Origin: Gautieria morchelliformis
Lineage: Eukaryota; Basidiomycota; Agaricomycetes; Gomphales; Gomphaceae
DNA: 64,000 nucleotides
Assembly (NCBI GenBank): GCA_015179125.1
Contig: WHVA01000592.1
Span: 1-64,000, forward strand
Direction of reading: 5' to 3'
Below, piece after piece: positions 10,344 through 21,895 of this stretch (position 1 is the first letter of the stretch; every line of letters starts with the position of its first letter). Position numbers and translations under genes: made by a program. The notes beneath the pieces were generated by a model. The model was not told the origin of the DNA, searched no databases, and saw only the letters and a program-made list of their open reading frames with translations.

Positions 10344-10820
10344 GTGTTCGGCATCACCATGAAATGCGGCATCCCTCACCTCGCTACGCCGCATGCCCTT
10401 GGCAACATCACCAATGTTGTCGTCTGCAGCGTCACCTTCTTCGTTGTCCTCTTTCTCATTGGCATCGCCATGCACTGCAAGGCTGCCGTCGGTGCGTACA
10501 GTCCCTCTGCTCCCTGCTTACTCCTGCGTGCCCTGACTGTGCGCAGTGCATGTGGCGCTGCTGTTCTTTTGATGCTCTACCTCATCTCCCTCCCGCTCCA
10601 GCTTGTCTCGACCTCGTCCTTTCTCAACCAGGGCTCCGCCGCCCTTGTCGCCATCACCACCATCCATGCAGGCGTTGTCACTGCACTGTTTTGGTTTTTG
10701 CTGGGTATGCTGAGTGTGTGCTGTGCTTTGTGTTGGGATTTTTCATTTGGGTGTGTGTATCAGTGTCGGTTCATTTGGCTTGTGGTTGGCTGTGTACAGT
10801 GCGCGTGGGCTTTCGTTTGA
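10344..10820 (+). pseudogene. Chs7-like (chitin synthase export chaperone family) fragment
   Basis: Chs7-type proteins are multi-pass ER membrane proteins that help export chitin synthase. The frame reads LGNITNVVVCSVTFFVVLFL (transmembrane), then KAAVG, then LYLISLPLQLVSTSSF and LVAITTIHAGVVTALFWFLL (two further hydrophobic segments), in the order found in basidiomycete Chs7-like proteins. Between KAAVG and LYLIS is a spacer with GT/AG dinucleotides, probably an intron (about 10490-10548) whose exact ends I cannot fix. After FWFLLG a GTATGC donor is seen but no following exon, so the gene is cut before its last third. The N-terminal exon is also not found. It lies inside the putative CACTA element. 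Confidence 0.5.
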
Positions 10821-11104
10821 TGCGTCCTTCCTCTTCCTCCCTCGACTTGTTATTATTACCTGTATTTCAGTACTATAATACACTGATTTATCGGTATTTT
10901 ATAATGGCATTTTTGAGTACAAAAATGGCTGAAATTCAGTGTAAATTGTTTCTGAAATGGACAGTCTCTCTACTAGATTTCAGGGTCATGCCAATTGACC
11001 GGTGCACTTAAATTCAGGTACACGAGCACTTAAATTTGGTACCTTCTGTACTGATTTATCAGTGCATAATGTACTTAAGTTAAGTGCCCAGTCTTCCTGC
11101 AGTG

Positions 11105-11884
11105 ACGGTACACGTACTGTTCTACTGTTCATGTGGTGATGTCGTGTACTAGAGGGTGTCTTCCCGTCGTACGGCCGCATTAAACACTTTTTCTACAATG
11201 CGCGTTGTGTTGGCAAAGTTGTAGGTTCAACAGTAGCCAATGGCTTCCAGTGAAAGTCATCTGGGCAACTATTTTGTGCTATGTATGTATTGTTGAACAT
11301 TTTTTGATGCCTGTTCACTTCGGGCATGAGCATAACGTGAGGTGAGTCCCGCACGGGAGACTATTCCATCGAGCGAGCACACTGGCGCACACGGAACCTG
11401 ATCCAGGGAGCTCCATTGACACCGATCTTGAGCTCCCAGGCCATTCTACAGTTGCAGACACTGAGCTTGGTCCCGCTGTGACAGCCACCACCGCATAGGA
11501 CACAGATCTCCTGGTGTACTGTACAAGTATTTTAAAATATGACCAAGTATCACAAAATAAAGCAATCTATTCTGACATCCTTGACCGAGGGGCCGGGCGG
11601 CTGTTAGTCAGTAGCTCCTCCATTAATACCTTTGACATAAAAAATGAAGAGGCAGCTTTTGAATCCAAACCTCCTTTTAGTTTACTGAGGTAGTCATAAT
11701 CATTTTCAACAGATTGGTTTGAGAAGACTAGGGATAAACTGGGGATTGGTATGGTGGTGCTCTCAACATATGGAACGGGGCACCTATTTTTAGGGACCTA
11801 TTGGATTCTGTGTGGATGACATAGTAGAGAAATGGAATAGTGACCTCTGGAGCATTTGAGTGCTACTTTATATGATTAGGGAGT
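11105..11884. other. No gene seen
   Basis: AT-rich intergenic DNA. Only short unsupported frames (for example minus strand 11315-11503). The last 250 bp may be older sequence of the helicase-bearing element downstream, but no motif is readable. Confidence 0.4.
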
Positions 11885-12424
11885 GTGATTACAGAGGAAG
11901 GAAAATATCATTTGGAACATTCAGTAAAATTTGCAGAAGGAATGTGTGCTATGCTTACCTGGAACTTCATAGTGTCAGCCAACCTTGCCAACAGAACACA
12001 GGGAACTGTGGAGAAAATATATTTAGATCCACGTGAAAACTGTACACATCTTCCAACTCCAGATAACATCGTCCATTTGCAGTACCCTCCAGCCCTTGTT
12101 CTCTTTCATCCTGACAACACCCCATTGAATATTATAAAAGGTTTAACTTCAGGTGTAATCTCCCTGAAGAAAGGGATGCAGCAAACTTACCGCAATGGGA
12201 GGAAATCCACCGTTTCCAGAAAGCAGTTTTCTCTGCCACCAGCGTACACTTTCACTGATTACAAGGCACAGAGCAGCCAAACTCTACAGCCCGTCATTGT
12301 TGATATAGGCAACCCCCCCACTGGTGGCCTAAATGTGTTCAACACCTACATTGCGATATCATGGGGGAGAAGTCAACAGATGATAAGATTCTTGCAAGAC
12401 TTCAATACTAATGTTTTTACATGA
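11885..12424 (+). pseudogene. PIF1-type DNA helicase, C-terminal fragment
   Basis: The 179-codon open frame matches the C-terminal part of PIF1-like helicases spread by transposons (including Helitrons) in mushroom genomes: MCAMLTWNFIVSANLANRTQ (entry to the last domain), GTVEKIYLDPRE, FSLPPAYTFTDYKAQSSQT (helicase motif V region) and FNTYIAISWGRSQQ (motif VI region). In functional members the last motif usually reads A-L/I-SRG, so the W in ISWGRS replaces an expected Arg. All N-terminal helicase motifs including Walker A are missing, so the fragment is inactive. No Helitron ends (5' TC, 3' hairpin plus CTRR) were identified. Confidence 0.65.
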
Positions 12425-13288
12425 CATCCCGATGATGAACTGGCCCAGTGCAACAAATGATTGGAAATTCTCAATAACAAGACTACGAAAAAATCCAAAT
12501 TAGGATGATGGTAAAAGGGTGAGAGTTACTACATTCAACTACATGAAACAGTGTCAGTTTATATAATTCTCCTCAGTTGTCCCACTTGCGCAATTGCTCC
12601 TCCTATCTGATTTCACCCTCCTGTAATAGCCACGGACTAAATGAACTACATATACAATAGTACTTTCACCGCATCATATGTTCTGAACTTGATGACCATT
12701 ACACACAAAATACTCACCAATCTACTGCTCAATGTTTCCCTACCTACAACATCGCCTTTACCACATGCCCTGGTGACGACATCAGAACAACCCTGTACTT
12801 CACTATGTTCCAACGGGTCAATGACCAAACATGCACCTGAACAATGTCGCCACATATAATCAGCAATCTCCCAATAATACCCCATTGCGGAAACACACAA
12901 AGGATATCCCTCTGCATTGCCACTCAACAAAAACAATAGGGACTATATCCGCAGACGAAGGTGTTACGTATCGAGATTTCTGCAAGTCGGAACTAGAAGG
13001 GACAATGGCTTCAACTTATATGTTGCACCCCCAATGAACTGTCGTCCTAAGTATTTTGGGTCAGGAATCAGAAGTCGGAATTTATTAAACTAAACAGAAG
13101 TTGGAACTTGAGTCGGAAACAGAGTCGGAAGGTGGAAGGTAGAAGGCAGAGAGACAGAGGTCTTGCCAAACTTGCTGTGCTAAGAACAGGAGATAGAGCA
13201 AAGGAAATCACGTATCGAAGGCAATTATCTGATTGCAGAATAACGAGCATACATGAGAGGCTTTCATACAAAGAGCTGAGGCAACATG
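12425..13288. other. No gene seen
   Basis: No frame with recognisable motifs; 12646-12936 (minus) and 12641-12859 (plus) are short opposing frames without support. Confidence 0.4.
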
Positions 13289-13291
13289 TAA

Positions 13292-13687
13292 CACTGCAGG
13301 CATATAAAATTTTTCTTGTCTGAAAAACTGTTGAAAAAACTGTAAAGATTTTCCAAATATTTTTAGTGTTTTTTTATGTAAAAACCTATAATAAAAATAT
13401 GTGTTTTTATTGGAATTTGTTGAGCAAGAAAATTGTAAAAAAATTCAAAGTCTTTTTCAGGGTTTTTTATGGGTTTCTTTGTGTTTTCACAAAGAAACTT
13501 ATAAAAAGACATAAAAAATCCTGCAAAAACTTTGAACTTTTTTACAATTTTCTTGCTCAACAAATCCTAACAAAAACGCAAGATTTTGTTAAAGTTTTTT
13601 TACATTAAAAACACTAAAAAATTTGGAATATCTTTACAGTTTTTTGAACAGTTTTTCAGACCAGAAAATCTTTATATGGCTCCAGTG
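13292..13687. mobile_element. Fold-back MITE, copy 1 (CACTG ends)
   Basis: 396-bp AT-rich element, almost entirely one inverted repeat: left CACTGCAGGCATATAAA and CTGAAAAACTGTT, right mirror AACAGTTTTTCAG and TATATGG-TCCAGTG, with the centre near TTCTTTGTGTTTTCACAAAG (about 13478-13497). It is flanked by TAA (13289-13291 and 13688-13690), a 3-bp target duplication. The CACTG termini and 3-bp duplication fit a CACTA-type non-autonomous element. The short ORFs inside on both strands are by-products of the palindrome. Confidence 0.75.
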
Positions 13688-13690
13688 TAA

Positions 13691-15509
13691 TGGCATAGTA
13701 CTAAGCAAATTCTGGATGGAGCGGAAGTCAGATAGACATACAGGGAAATTAACTAATTGGGAACAAGGGGACTACAAGGGGGGTTAGGGTAGGGTAGAAC
13801 AATGGCAAAAGAACAAGGGGTCAGAAAGTATATCTGACAGAAAGAAAGAACGAGACTCCAAAGTGGACCAGACATATGGTCTTGCTGTGCTGTGAGGCAA
13901 GTCCGGTGGGTCCGAGTAATAGAGTCGAAAGAACAAGGGAATAACACAAGGGGGGGATATCAGAACTATTGGAGGGTCGGAATGGGAGCAGAACTGAGTG
14001 TTGGAAGTTGGAAATGCATGGTCATAACAGAAGGCGACATTACTGTAGTATTTATCAGACTAAAGTTCAAGGTTACATGATGTGAAAATATCAGTCACTG
14101 ATACCTAAGTCATGACATCACCCATGACAATTACTGCTACCTTACCTAACACATTCCTGATAAATGACCACATAAGTACAGTGTCCACTCACTTTAATAA
14201 ATAAAGTCTGCCACCCTAAGGACTTCAACAAGGGCCTCACTGGCAATGTCAGCCTCTAGTAGGAGTGTACACACAAGCTTGTGACAAACCGTGTCACTCT
14301 ATTGTGATTGTAGCAGTGGCGGCTGGCGCCTCAGTCCCTGACTCTCTCTCAGTGTAAAAAAAGGGATTATTAATATGGCCTGAGTTGCCCCTGAGGGAGT
14401 GTAGTCTGTTTTGACTTTCATACCGGTGATCTTGTCATCATGACAGCCATCGATGCCAAGCATGGCATTAATCCAGGGGTCATCATGAAATTGTTGAAAC
14501 ATGTACAGCAAGAACCCAATGTGTTTATGAATCTGGATATGCAGAATTACAGTGTTAAAATACAGAAGCATGGGCAATTGAAGTGGGGAGATACAAGGTT
14601 TCGGGTGAATTGAGAGTTGAATAGATTTTTGGTAGGGGAAGTGAGTGACGATTCTCGTGTAGGCTTCCTGGGAGACCGGATGTCTACTGTGTTCACAGGG
14701 GTAAGCAGAAACCCAAATTGTAAAATTTTAAAACATTCATTGTAAGGTGTTTGAAGCCAAGGCAAGAGGACATTAAAGGAAAACAAAAGAACTCTCAAAA
14801 TTAAAGTTGAAGTTTGCGTTTGATTTTCAGCTCTGTGGAGTGCAGATGCAAAGGAAATAGTAAATAGCAACTTCGATTTCTTGATGGTTTAGAATGACTT
14901 GTGGAAGGTAAAACATTGCAGGGAAACAACATGGGTTCCTCAGAGAAGCCTTTGAAGGATGTCATTCTGCATTCATGGATAACATTGTTGCATTTAGCAA
15001 ATTCACCCAACAAACAATTGCATATTCAAGCTGTGACACTGTCATTGTGAAAAGCGCAGTATCAGCAGTCAAAGGAAACTTATTTGTACAAGGAAAAGGG
15101 TAAAACTGGTGTGTGTATGGAAATGTATCACATTATAATCTTATTTGTTGAATTTCTTATAGAGATAAAGCAGTCTCAGTTTGGAAAAATGAGCCAATTG
15201 ATTCATCATCCATATAGCAACGGGATTGTAACAGATAATTGGTCAGTGAACAATGACATCAAGACTGTGGATTTTAATGGAAAATCTGTCAATCTCTTGG
15301 AGATCTGGAATGTATTTTGCCCAGGTTCTTGGGTGGTGGTGCAAATCATGCCAACATTGTAAGTTACAATTTAAGGGTAGTGTGTAAATTATGAAATTTT
15401 AACAATGTTACAGGTGGGATATAACTACTCAGGAAGGTGGTACTTCATGCCACACGAAGACTTATCAATTGGGTTCAGTTGGCATTGAAACCCATACCGG
15501 AAACAGAGG
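13691..15509. other. No gene seen
   Basis: AT-rich DNA with several weak frames (14299-14577 and 14547-14870 minus, 15084-15362 plus). None shows a recognisable motif, intron pattern or signal sequence. Confidence 0.4.
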
Positions 15510-15514
15510 GTCAT

Positions 15515-16645
15515 TGTCATGACCTGTCTACTTTGTATACCCAGTAACTTTGACACCCCACTTTTACGTTCTCCCTGTTCGCTCCTCGCCGAATGCGCCG
15601 AATGTTTATTCGCTGTCGCATCATTCGCACATAGCAGTGCTACCCGGACTCAATCAACGCCTTCTCCCCAACTCGATTGTGTTTGCATGGCTTCGCCCTC
15701 ACTTTGGGCCAGGGCTCTTCGATGATCATTCTATTTCACCCTTCGCCGTAATTCGCCGAACAATCATTCACTGCTCGCATCATTCGCCAGCAGGCATGCC
15801 ATTAAAACACGATCGACATCCCCTACCCGACATGATGGCTTGTCACTGGCTCCATCAGCTTCTCTACCCAACCCCTTTAGGTGTTCATATGAGCAGGATG
15901 CGTTCGCGGGACATCCTACCCATAGGACATGTGGGATCAACCCAGTAAATGAAGAGTCCATGCAGGGTAGCGTATATGCAGGTCCCAAGACATGGTTTCA
16001 TACATAGGTGCCTTCGCCACCTTTACTCTCTGTCGGTTCATGTTCGCCCTCTTCTCTCACTCGATTGTATGTTTATTCCATCTATTTTGTATCATGACTG
16101 CGCACCCCTATCCAACCCTGACTCATGACAGCCTCTTTCCTATTCGCTGATACCTTACGAGCATTCGCTATAAGTAGTTTACATTCGCATGTATATTCTC
16201 CAGTTCAATTATCATACGTCCATCTTGTGCAAACTTGACCTCGCTGTGACTATCTCTTGAGCCTTCTCCTGTAGATTTCTATCTTCGACCAGAAGAGGAC
16301 TTAGGCATCACTGGTGAGTTCTCATACTTCATCTTCGTTACCTTAGCCATCGAACTATTTTCTGCGCTGTCAGCGAAGGGCTCCGAAGGAGCACCTTCAC
16401 TGAGGAAGGGATTGTCGCTACTTAGACAGCCCTTCCATGACACCTTGCACGTTACATTGTCAAGTACCACAGGCTATTTCGCTATGACTGTAGATAGGGC
16501 GAGCTCTGTTCGGGCAGCCCTCTTATCTTGTGAACATTTATTGGTTCACCTATTCGCCGAACGGCATACTTATTTGCACAAGTTATTCAGGCATTTGCAG
16601 TGTTCACTAATACACAATATTAACGCCTAAAAACCAATCTTGACA
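15515..16645 (-). mobile_element. Solo LTR, family copy A
   Basis: 1131-bp repeat whose minus strand starts TGTCAAGATTGG (at 16645) and ends ...GGTCATGACA (at 15515), TG..CA termini with TGTCA/TGACA ends. It matches copy B (51606-52593) in inverted orientation. Flanks are GTCAT (15510-15514) and GTTAT (16646-16650), a 5-bp target duplication with one mismatch, pointing to an old insertion. A conserved minus frame at 16279-16470 is shared with copy B but probably reflects DNA similarity rather than a gene. Confidence 0.7.
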
Positions 16646-16650
16646 GTTAT

Positions 16651-17834
16651 AATCTTGAAGGAAGTTTTCCTTATCAATTTTGAAACACCCTCACGACGAT
16701 GATGGTGAACGAGAAGAAACACCCTCGCTATTACAGCGCCCAAGTGGACATTGCTAGGACCGGATACATTCACATCCTCTGCCACATCCTCTGGCAGTGT
16801 TGCCGGTAGTAGTAAAGTTCATAAAGTCAGTTCTATTTTTCATTGGAAGTTACATGTTAATGAGGATTAACAAATGTTTGTAGAAGGAGTAACCGCAGTG
16901 TAAGCTGAAGTGGAACGTTAATATGTTCAGGGATCCTGTTTTCAATCCAAAATAAAAATAAAAATAAAAACTGAAGGGAGGTGTGAGTTCTATCGGGATG
17001 TATAATACGTGCCTTTTCCTTTGTAGCTAAGGGTTAATAGTTCGTGTTTGCCAGAGCATTTTCCTTTGGAATTATTCAGAAGAATGTTTCTTATATTTTC
17101 TCCACCCTTTAATAAGGTTGGTCATGGAAATGTTTAGTAAAAGGTTTCTCATATAACTTTTGTGATACATAGCATGTACTATAAGTTGTGCTTGCCGTCA
17201 TATGGTGGTGGAATGGTTAAGATCATGGAAGACTGTGCAAGGCATATGATAAATGGAGAAGGCTGTTTTAGGGGGATGAGGGTTGTCAGAATAGTTCCAT
17301 GGTCTATGGGGAATGTCATTGGCATTCTGAGGGATGTTGATGTCTTACATCATTAGGTGGGTGATGTCATTTAATAGTTGGATTGATTTACCGTCTGTCT
17401 TGAGGCCTTGCATCTTTTTTACTGCAAGGGCTGGTTAGTTATGAAATCATTTCTCCATATAAACATTAGGTTCACCATTTGTAACATTTCCAACCGCGTG
17501 CTCCCTCCGTTTGTTGGTAGACCATGCAAACAAAACTGTGGCAGCTTGTACGACTACTCATCATCTCTTCCTGAGAACTTTGGTGTTGGCCTCATTGTGT
17601 TTCTCTCCTTCAGTCAGGCTGGCACATTTTGATTCCTCCTTAAGTGCTTCCCATTTTGTGGCACGCTGGAGACACGTTGGAATGGAGGGAAATGAGATGG
17701 CCGATGGCGGGGCACCAGTTCTTTCTCAACAACATAGAGTGTCATGCATTGCAGGCACCAGGCATGTGTCCGCATGAGACACTGAGCTTGATGGATGACA
17801 GGCCATTGACAGCCTATATCCAGCATGACTTACA
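16651..17834. other. No gene seen
   Basis: No supported gene. A short plus-strand stretch near 17665-17710 reads RHVGMEGNEMADGG, reminiscent of the C-terminal motif of RNase H in non-LTR retrotransposons, but it is too short and isolated to call. Confidence 0.35.
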
Positions 17835-18153
17835 ATGAGCTCAATGTTCTACACACTCCTGACTGCCTATATGCTTGGTGGCCTCACCTTCCTCCCCCTT
17901 CTCCTCCTCGGCACCCTTGCGTCTGCATCCCCATGTGTCACACCGTTCACTTCGAGTCTTCACCGTCCTCCCTAGTGCATACTCTTCCAGACTTCCACTC
18001 CTTGTACCCTTGCCACACAGAGGACACCTACTTACTACACCATCCTCAAGGGCACAGTCCTCTATATTTACGAGGATGAAGCCATGTGCAAATGTGTGGC
18101 TTCTATTGACATCACCCACTGCCACATCCATGTGTTCCCTGAGCGACGTTGAA
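17835..18153 (+). pseudogene. Nvj2-like (TM-PH-SMP family) 5' fragment
   Basis: Family proteins sit in the ER at membrane contact sites and move lipids; they start with a transmembrane segment, then a PH-like domain, then an SMP domain. ATG at 17835 gives MSSMFYTLLTAYMLGG and LTFLPLLLLGTLASA, the typical N-terminal membrane segment, and this frame stops near 17970. Further on, in another frame (17987-18153), comes YYTILKGTVLYIYEDEAM then CVASIDITHCHIHVFPE, a PH-like block normally followed by the SMP domain. The roughly 70-residue linker expected between them is largely missing and the frame changes (possibly via an intron with acceptor CTTCCAG near 17986); a stop follows at 18153. The remainder of the gene is absent. 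Confidence 0.5.
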
Positions 18154-18507
18154 CCTCTGCGACATTGAATCTATGTCATACATGGCATTGTTCAACATGG
18201 CATTGATGAAGGTTGGAAATGTGTCTCATGCGCATATACTACTAGCCGGCCTTTTAGTGCCCGTGAGGCAATGGTGCGCCATTCTAAGCGCCCATGGAAC
18301 GTAGCACGTTAGTGAACGGCCGCAGCTAAAAAAGGATTCCACAACCACCCACAAAGGGTCGGTTGGACAGAACATGAAAAGAAGTAGAAATACAGCTTCA
18401 AAAAATGAAAGGAAAATTTGACAAATCATAGAATGAACGTCAGCATGGTTTCAAGTCAAAATCAAAAAGAAATAGGAATGGTGGAATCCATGAAACACAT
18501 TTCCCCC

Positions 18508-18540
18508 CTCTCTCAGTGACAACCAAATTCACTGAGAGAG
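18508..18540. repeat. Hairpin CTCTCTCAGTGA / TCACTGAGAGAG
   Basis: Perfect 12-bp stem with a 9-nt loop. The core CTCAGTGAA/TTCACTGAG recurs at 49985-50019 and, imperfectly, in the copia LTR at 28533-28713. Confidence 0.5.
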
Positions 18541-20101
18541 TGAATTGATTTCTAGTCTTCTTTTGAGCACCAAGTCCAGTCCTACTGCCTATAATTCCTG
18601 TCCTCTACATTTGGGTCGACAGGTCCCTCCCTCCCCTTTGGAGAGAGTTCAGGATGAGGTAATTGTTAGCAATCAGGACGATGAGTCAGCCGAGGGCAAG
18701 CTGGCATGCACATAGCCAGACGTTCAAGAGTGTTCTTGACTCTGGGATGCTGGTGCACCTGCACGGCATTGGCACAGCAACTGCTCAAAGCAATTAGTAA
18801 TATTGGACATTGTATTTAGTATAAAAGTGAACAATATCTCGAGTAGATAATAATAAGATCATATTTTATATTTCCCTCGTTCTACAGGTTATGGGCCCCA
18901 GCTGCGGCCGTAACTAAATTACTACAGACCTAGCCTATCCTAACTGCATACAATACTTTCCGTTACCTTCCGTCAGTTTCCATAACCTTCCGTCACATTC
19001 TGTCACACTCCGTCACATGTCACATTCCGTCACCTTCCGTAACCTTCTACAAGTTTCCATCTCCCATATTATGTAAGCCTTGCCAGTGCTATAAGACTGT
19101 AGCCCATGTGGTGGCGTTTCCTCAGCTTGATCTCTGAGGATACCCACTACACAGGCAAGTCCCCATGTATCTATCGTTGGTAGAGTTATAAACTGAGGAT
19201 ACCCACTACACAGTTGGTCATTGTCCTAGTATCGGCTCTTATCTCCTTGAGTATCCTTGGTTGTGGCTTCGTCATTAGTGTTGCCCTCACACGCACTTGG
19301 TCCATCCACAATAAAACCATTCACAACATCTTGCGTGTCTGGCCCAATCACTTCCATATTTCGGTCAGTGTCTGCCTCTTGCTCGGCCTCGATGGGCTGG
19401 CCACCGTCGAACGAGAGGAGATCCATCCGTCGGGCATCCTCATGACGATGGTATGTCGCGTGTGAGACCATTCTCCCGCTGTGACAATACAGCTGGCAGG
19501 TGCAGAGATGGAGCTCGCGCCTATGTGCCATGGTGGCACTAGTGTTCGAGCAATAGGTTCGAGCAATCGGTTCAAGCAAGCAAAGTGAGAGGAGGAGGAT
19601 GGAGGAGAAGGGAGCGGATGCACCGGTGGTTTTTGAGTACTTTTTTTCTATGAAAACTCGTGTTTCGATGTGAGTCCGATTGCTGAAGTAAAAATGCACG
19701 AGTCCTTGGAAGCCCAGTGTGAGGCAAGGTGAGAGGAGATAGGAGCGGATGCTTTAGCTTTATGAAAACCTTGCGTTTGTTGTTAAGTAAAAAGTCAGGG
19801 GTTTCGAAAGTTTTGAAAAGATTACGTTCAGGAATTTATGAAAAGTCCTTGCGTTTTTGCAAAGCGAGTCGTTGACGCGTTGACGCGACGTGTCGACGGA
19901 CCTTGAAAATTTTCGGTTCATGTTATTTTACGCCTGGAGACGGTGCGGTCATATCTGGTCAGTTTAGATTTCATTTTTCAAAACGATTCTAGAAAATCGA
20001 GCTCTATAAAAATAGAACGTCCCACGCACGCATCATCTGGGGACCGATAACTACCGATCCTAACCGACATGTCACCACACCTACCACTCCCACGTGGTGC
20101 C
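18541..20101. other. Gene-free stretch with retroelement traces
   Basis: No supported gene. At 18890-18901 GGTTATGGGCCC follows TTCTACA, the same arrangement as the copia LTR/primer-site junction at 27852, so a copia remnant probably ends here. 18958-19060 is a degenerate array of short CCTTCCGTMAC-like units. TGAGGATACCCACTACACAG occurs at about 19135 and again at about 19195. The frames at 19226-19699 lack motifs. Confidence 0.45.
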
Positions 20102-20109
20102 ACCTCCCT

Positions 20110-20955
20110 TAGTGATGGGCACGGCTCGGCCCAGGCCATCTGCCGAGCCAGGCCAAGCCACTGACTGATAGGCCGAGCCAAACCAGGCCCAAGCCGTTGG
20201 CACATCCGGCTCCAGGGCCTGGCTCAGGTTTTGACAGGCCAGAGCCGAGCCAGGAAGCCAGGGCCTGAGGGCGCTTAAATCCAGGATCTTCGGTCGCCAA
20301 AAAGGACATCTGTGCTCTGATACTGGCACGTACATAAACAGTTTTTCATGATATGTAGTGTAGTTACAGTGGTCTTAAACCTTACTCTCTACCCACTTGC
20401 CATCTGTTGGAGTTGCAAACCGCAGCGCCCGAAGCCCCTGATTAGTCAGCAGGTCATTATTGACCGTTTTAGGTCTTGCGCAGTCACAAGACATTCTTTT
20501 ATTCCCCTTTATTGGGAGTCTTATTGTTCTCATGAAATTATAAGTAGCTACTGTCATGTAAAGTCTCTCTCAGTGGTTTGACACCGTGCAAACACTGAGT
20601 TGATTTGTCATCGTATAGTCTTGTTATTATTATACCATCCACTTGCCATGCGTCGTCATCGTATCGATGATTCCGATGATTCCAGGGCAGGTAGTGATTG
20701 CGACGACATCATCGACGATGAGGAAGAATTTTAAGGAAGAATTTTATGTAATCTCTATTGCACTACATACAAAAAAATGATATCTGTGTCTACAATCCAC
20801 TCCCCCACCAACAGGCCATGGCCCAAGCCAAGGCCAAGCTGGAGCCGAGCCAGGCCAAGTGCCAACGGCCTGGCTCAGGATTTTGCAAGCCAAAGCCAGC
20901 GCTAACCAGGCCAAAGCCACGGCTTTCAGGCCAAGCCAGGCCGTGCCCATCACTA
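20110..20955. mobile_element. Non-autonomous hAT element (846 bp)
   Basis: Termini are perfect 16-bp inverted repeats TAGTGATGGGCACGGC, followed on both sides by about 170 bp of GCC-rich inverted repeat (GCCAAGCCAGGCC-type units). It is flanked by the perfect 8-bp direct repeat ACCTCCCT (20102-20109 and 20956-20963). An 8-bp duplication with TAG-starting termini is the signature of the hAT superfamily. The centre (20290-20815) codes for nothing recognisable, so movement would have needed a transposase from elsewhere. Confidence 0.85.
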
Positions 20956-20963
20956 ACCTCCCT

Positions 20964-21895
20964 GGACCCGGGTCATTTCTCACTGGGGCTGAGCTCGCGT
21001 AGCATCTGAGCTGATCGGGCACTGCATTACTTACAAAGGAACAAGTCTAGACGGCCGTTCCCAAACGTTGACTCATATAGGTCGAAGTAAGATATAAGAT
21101 GAAGTTGTTAATTTGATAGTGAGCAGCGACCCAGGTCGCTGCCTTAAATACACAAGAGCTCGTTCTAATTATACTAAAGACCTATTGTCTGCAAGTGCCA
21201 CTGGCTTTGCATATTCTCCATTGTCCACCGTTCCTTACCCCCTGCATACTTTCCACTGTCCACCATCCTTTGTCTCGGCACCGAGACACGTTGTTATACC
21301 GAAGTGTCGGGTGCGACAATTCAATTCCCAACAACTCACACGCGCCTCCGAGCTCTTCTCGCTGTAACGCAAGGCGCGCTGGCCACGGCCACGGCCGGAC
21401 AGTTAATACTGTAGTTTTTGATTTCAAAAAATTTTCGCCATGCATTGGGCGACACCTTTTGGACGGATCACAAACGCTATCACCTTCTTCGCTTCATTTA
21501 TCATTTGCGAAGCTCTCATAATTCTCCTATACGAGTCGAGAAGATTCTTGTGGAGCACGCTGCCTGTTTTCGTTTTCACGATCACCGATCTATTTTGTTT
21601 GGTATTTACCAACGCCTTTCCCCCTTGTTGTGGCAGATTCACCTGATCCTGGCATCATACGTGCCAGCATGCTCGCCTCTGCGGATTCGCCATAACGGGG
21701 TTCGTTTCGCCGAGTCGCCCATGGGAGCATGGTGGCGGGCGGTCAGACGGAGGTGGGGACGAGCCTGCACTGGACGCACGATGTGGAGGTATGTCTTGTG
21801 GAGAGAATGGAGACATGACGTTTCTTCGTTGTCGAGTCGTCTGAACTGTGGGGGCTGACAAATCAGAAATAGCTAAGCCTTCCCAACCTAGTAAA
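20964..21895. other. No gene seen
   Basis: Overlapping frames on both strands (21113-21367, 21195-21521, 21418-21858 plus; 21182-21445 and 21655-21903 minus) show no family motif. Left unassigned. Confidence 0.35.

Larger units (their letters stand above)
8687..11104. mobile_element. Putative CACTA-type (En/Spm-like) DNA transposon with gene fragment
   Basis: The two ends are inverted repeats of each other: both start CACTG[T/C]AGGAAGA, continue GGCACTTAA, AAGTAC and TTxTGCACT, about 44 positions with roughly 8 mismatches. Outside both ends is the 4-mer ACGG (8683-8686 and 11105-11108). Subterminal copies of GCACTTAAA cluster at 8702, 8811, 11004 and 11030, a pattern known from CACTA elements. 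CACTA families normally make 2-3 bp target duplications, so the 4-bp match is slightly off and could be partly chance. The interior (2.4 kb) holds no intact transposase, only a minus-strand protein remnant (9130-9290) and a Chs7-like fragment (10344-10820). Confidence 0.65.

Noticed and set aside
16279..16470. 63-codon frame conserved between LTR copies A and B
   Set aside because: Conservation extends over the whole LTR at DNA level; no evidence of protein-level constraint.
17655..17710. RNase H-like peptide GMEGNEMADGG suggesting a LINE
   Set aside because: Only about a dozen residues match and nothing upstream resembles a LINE reverse transcriptase.
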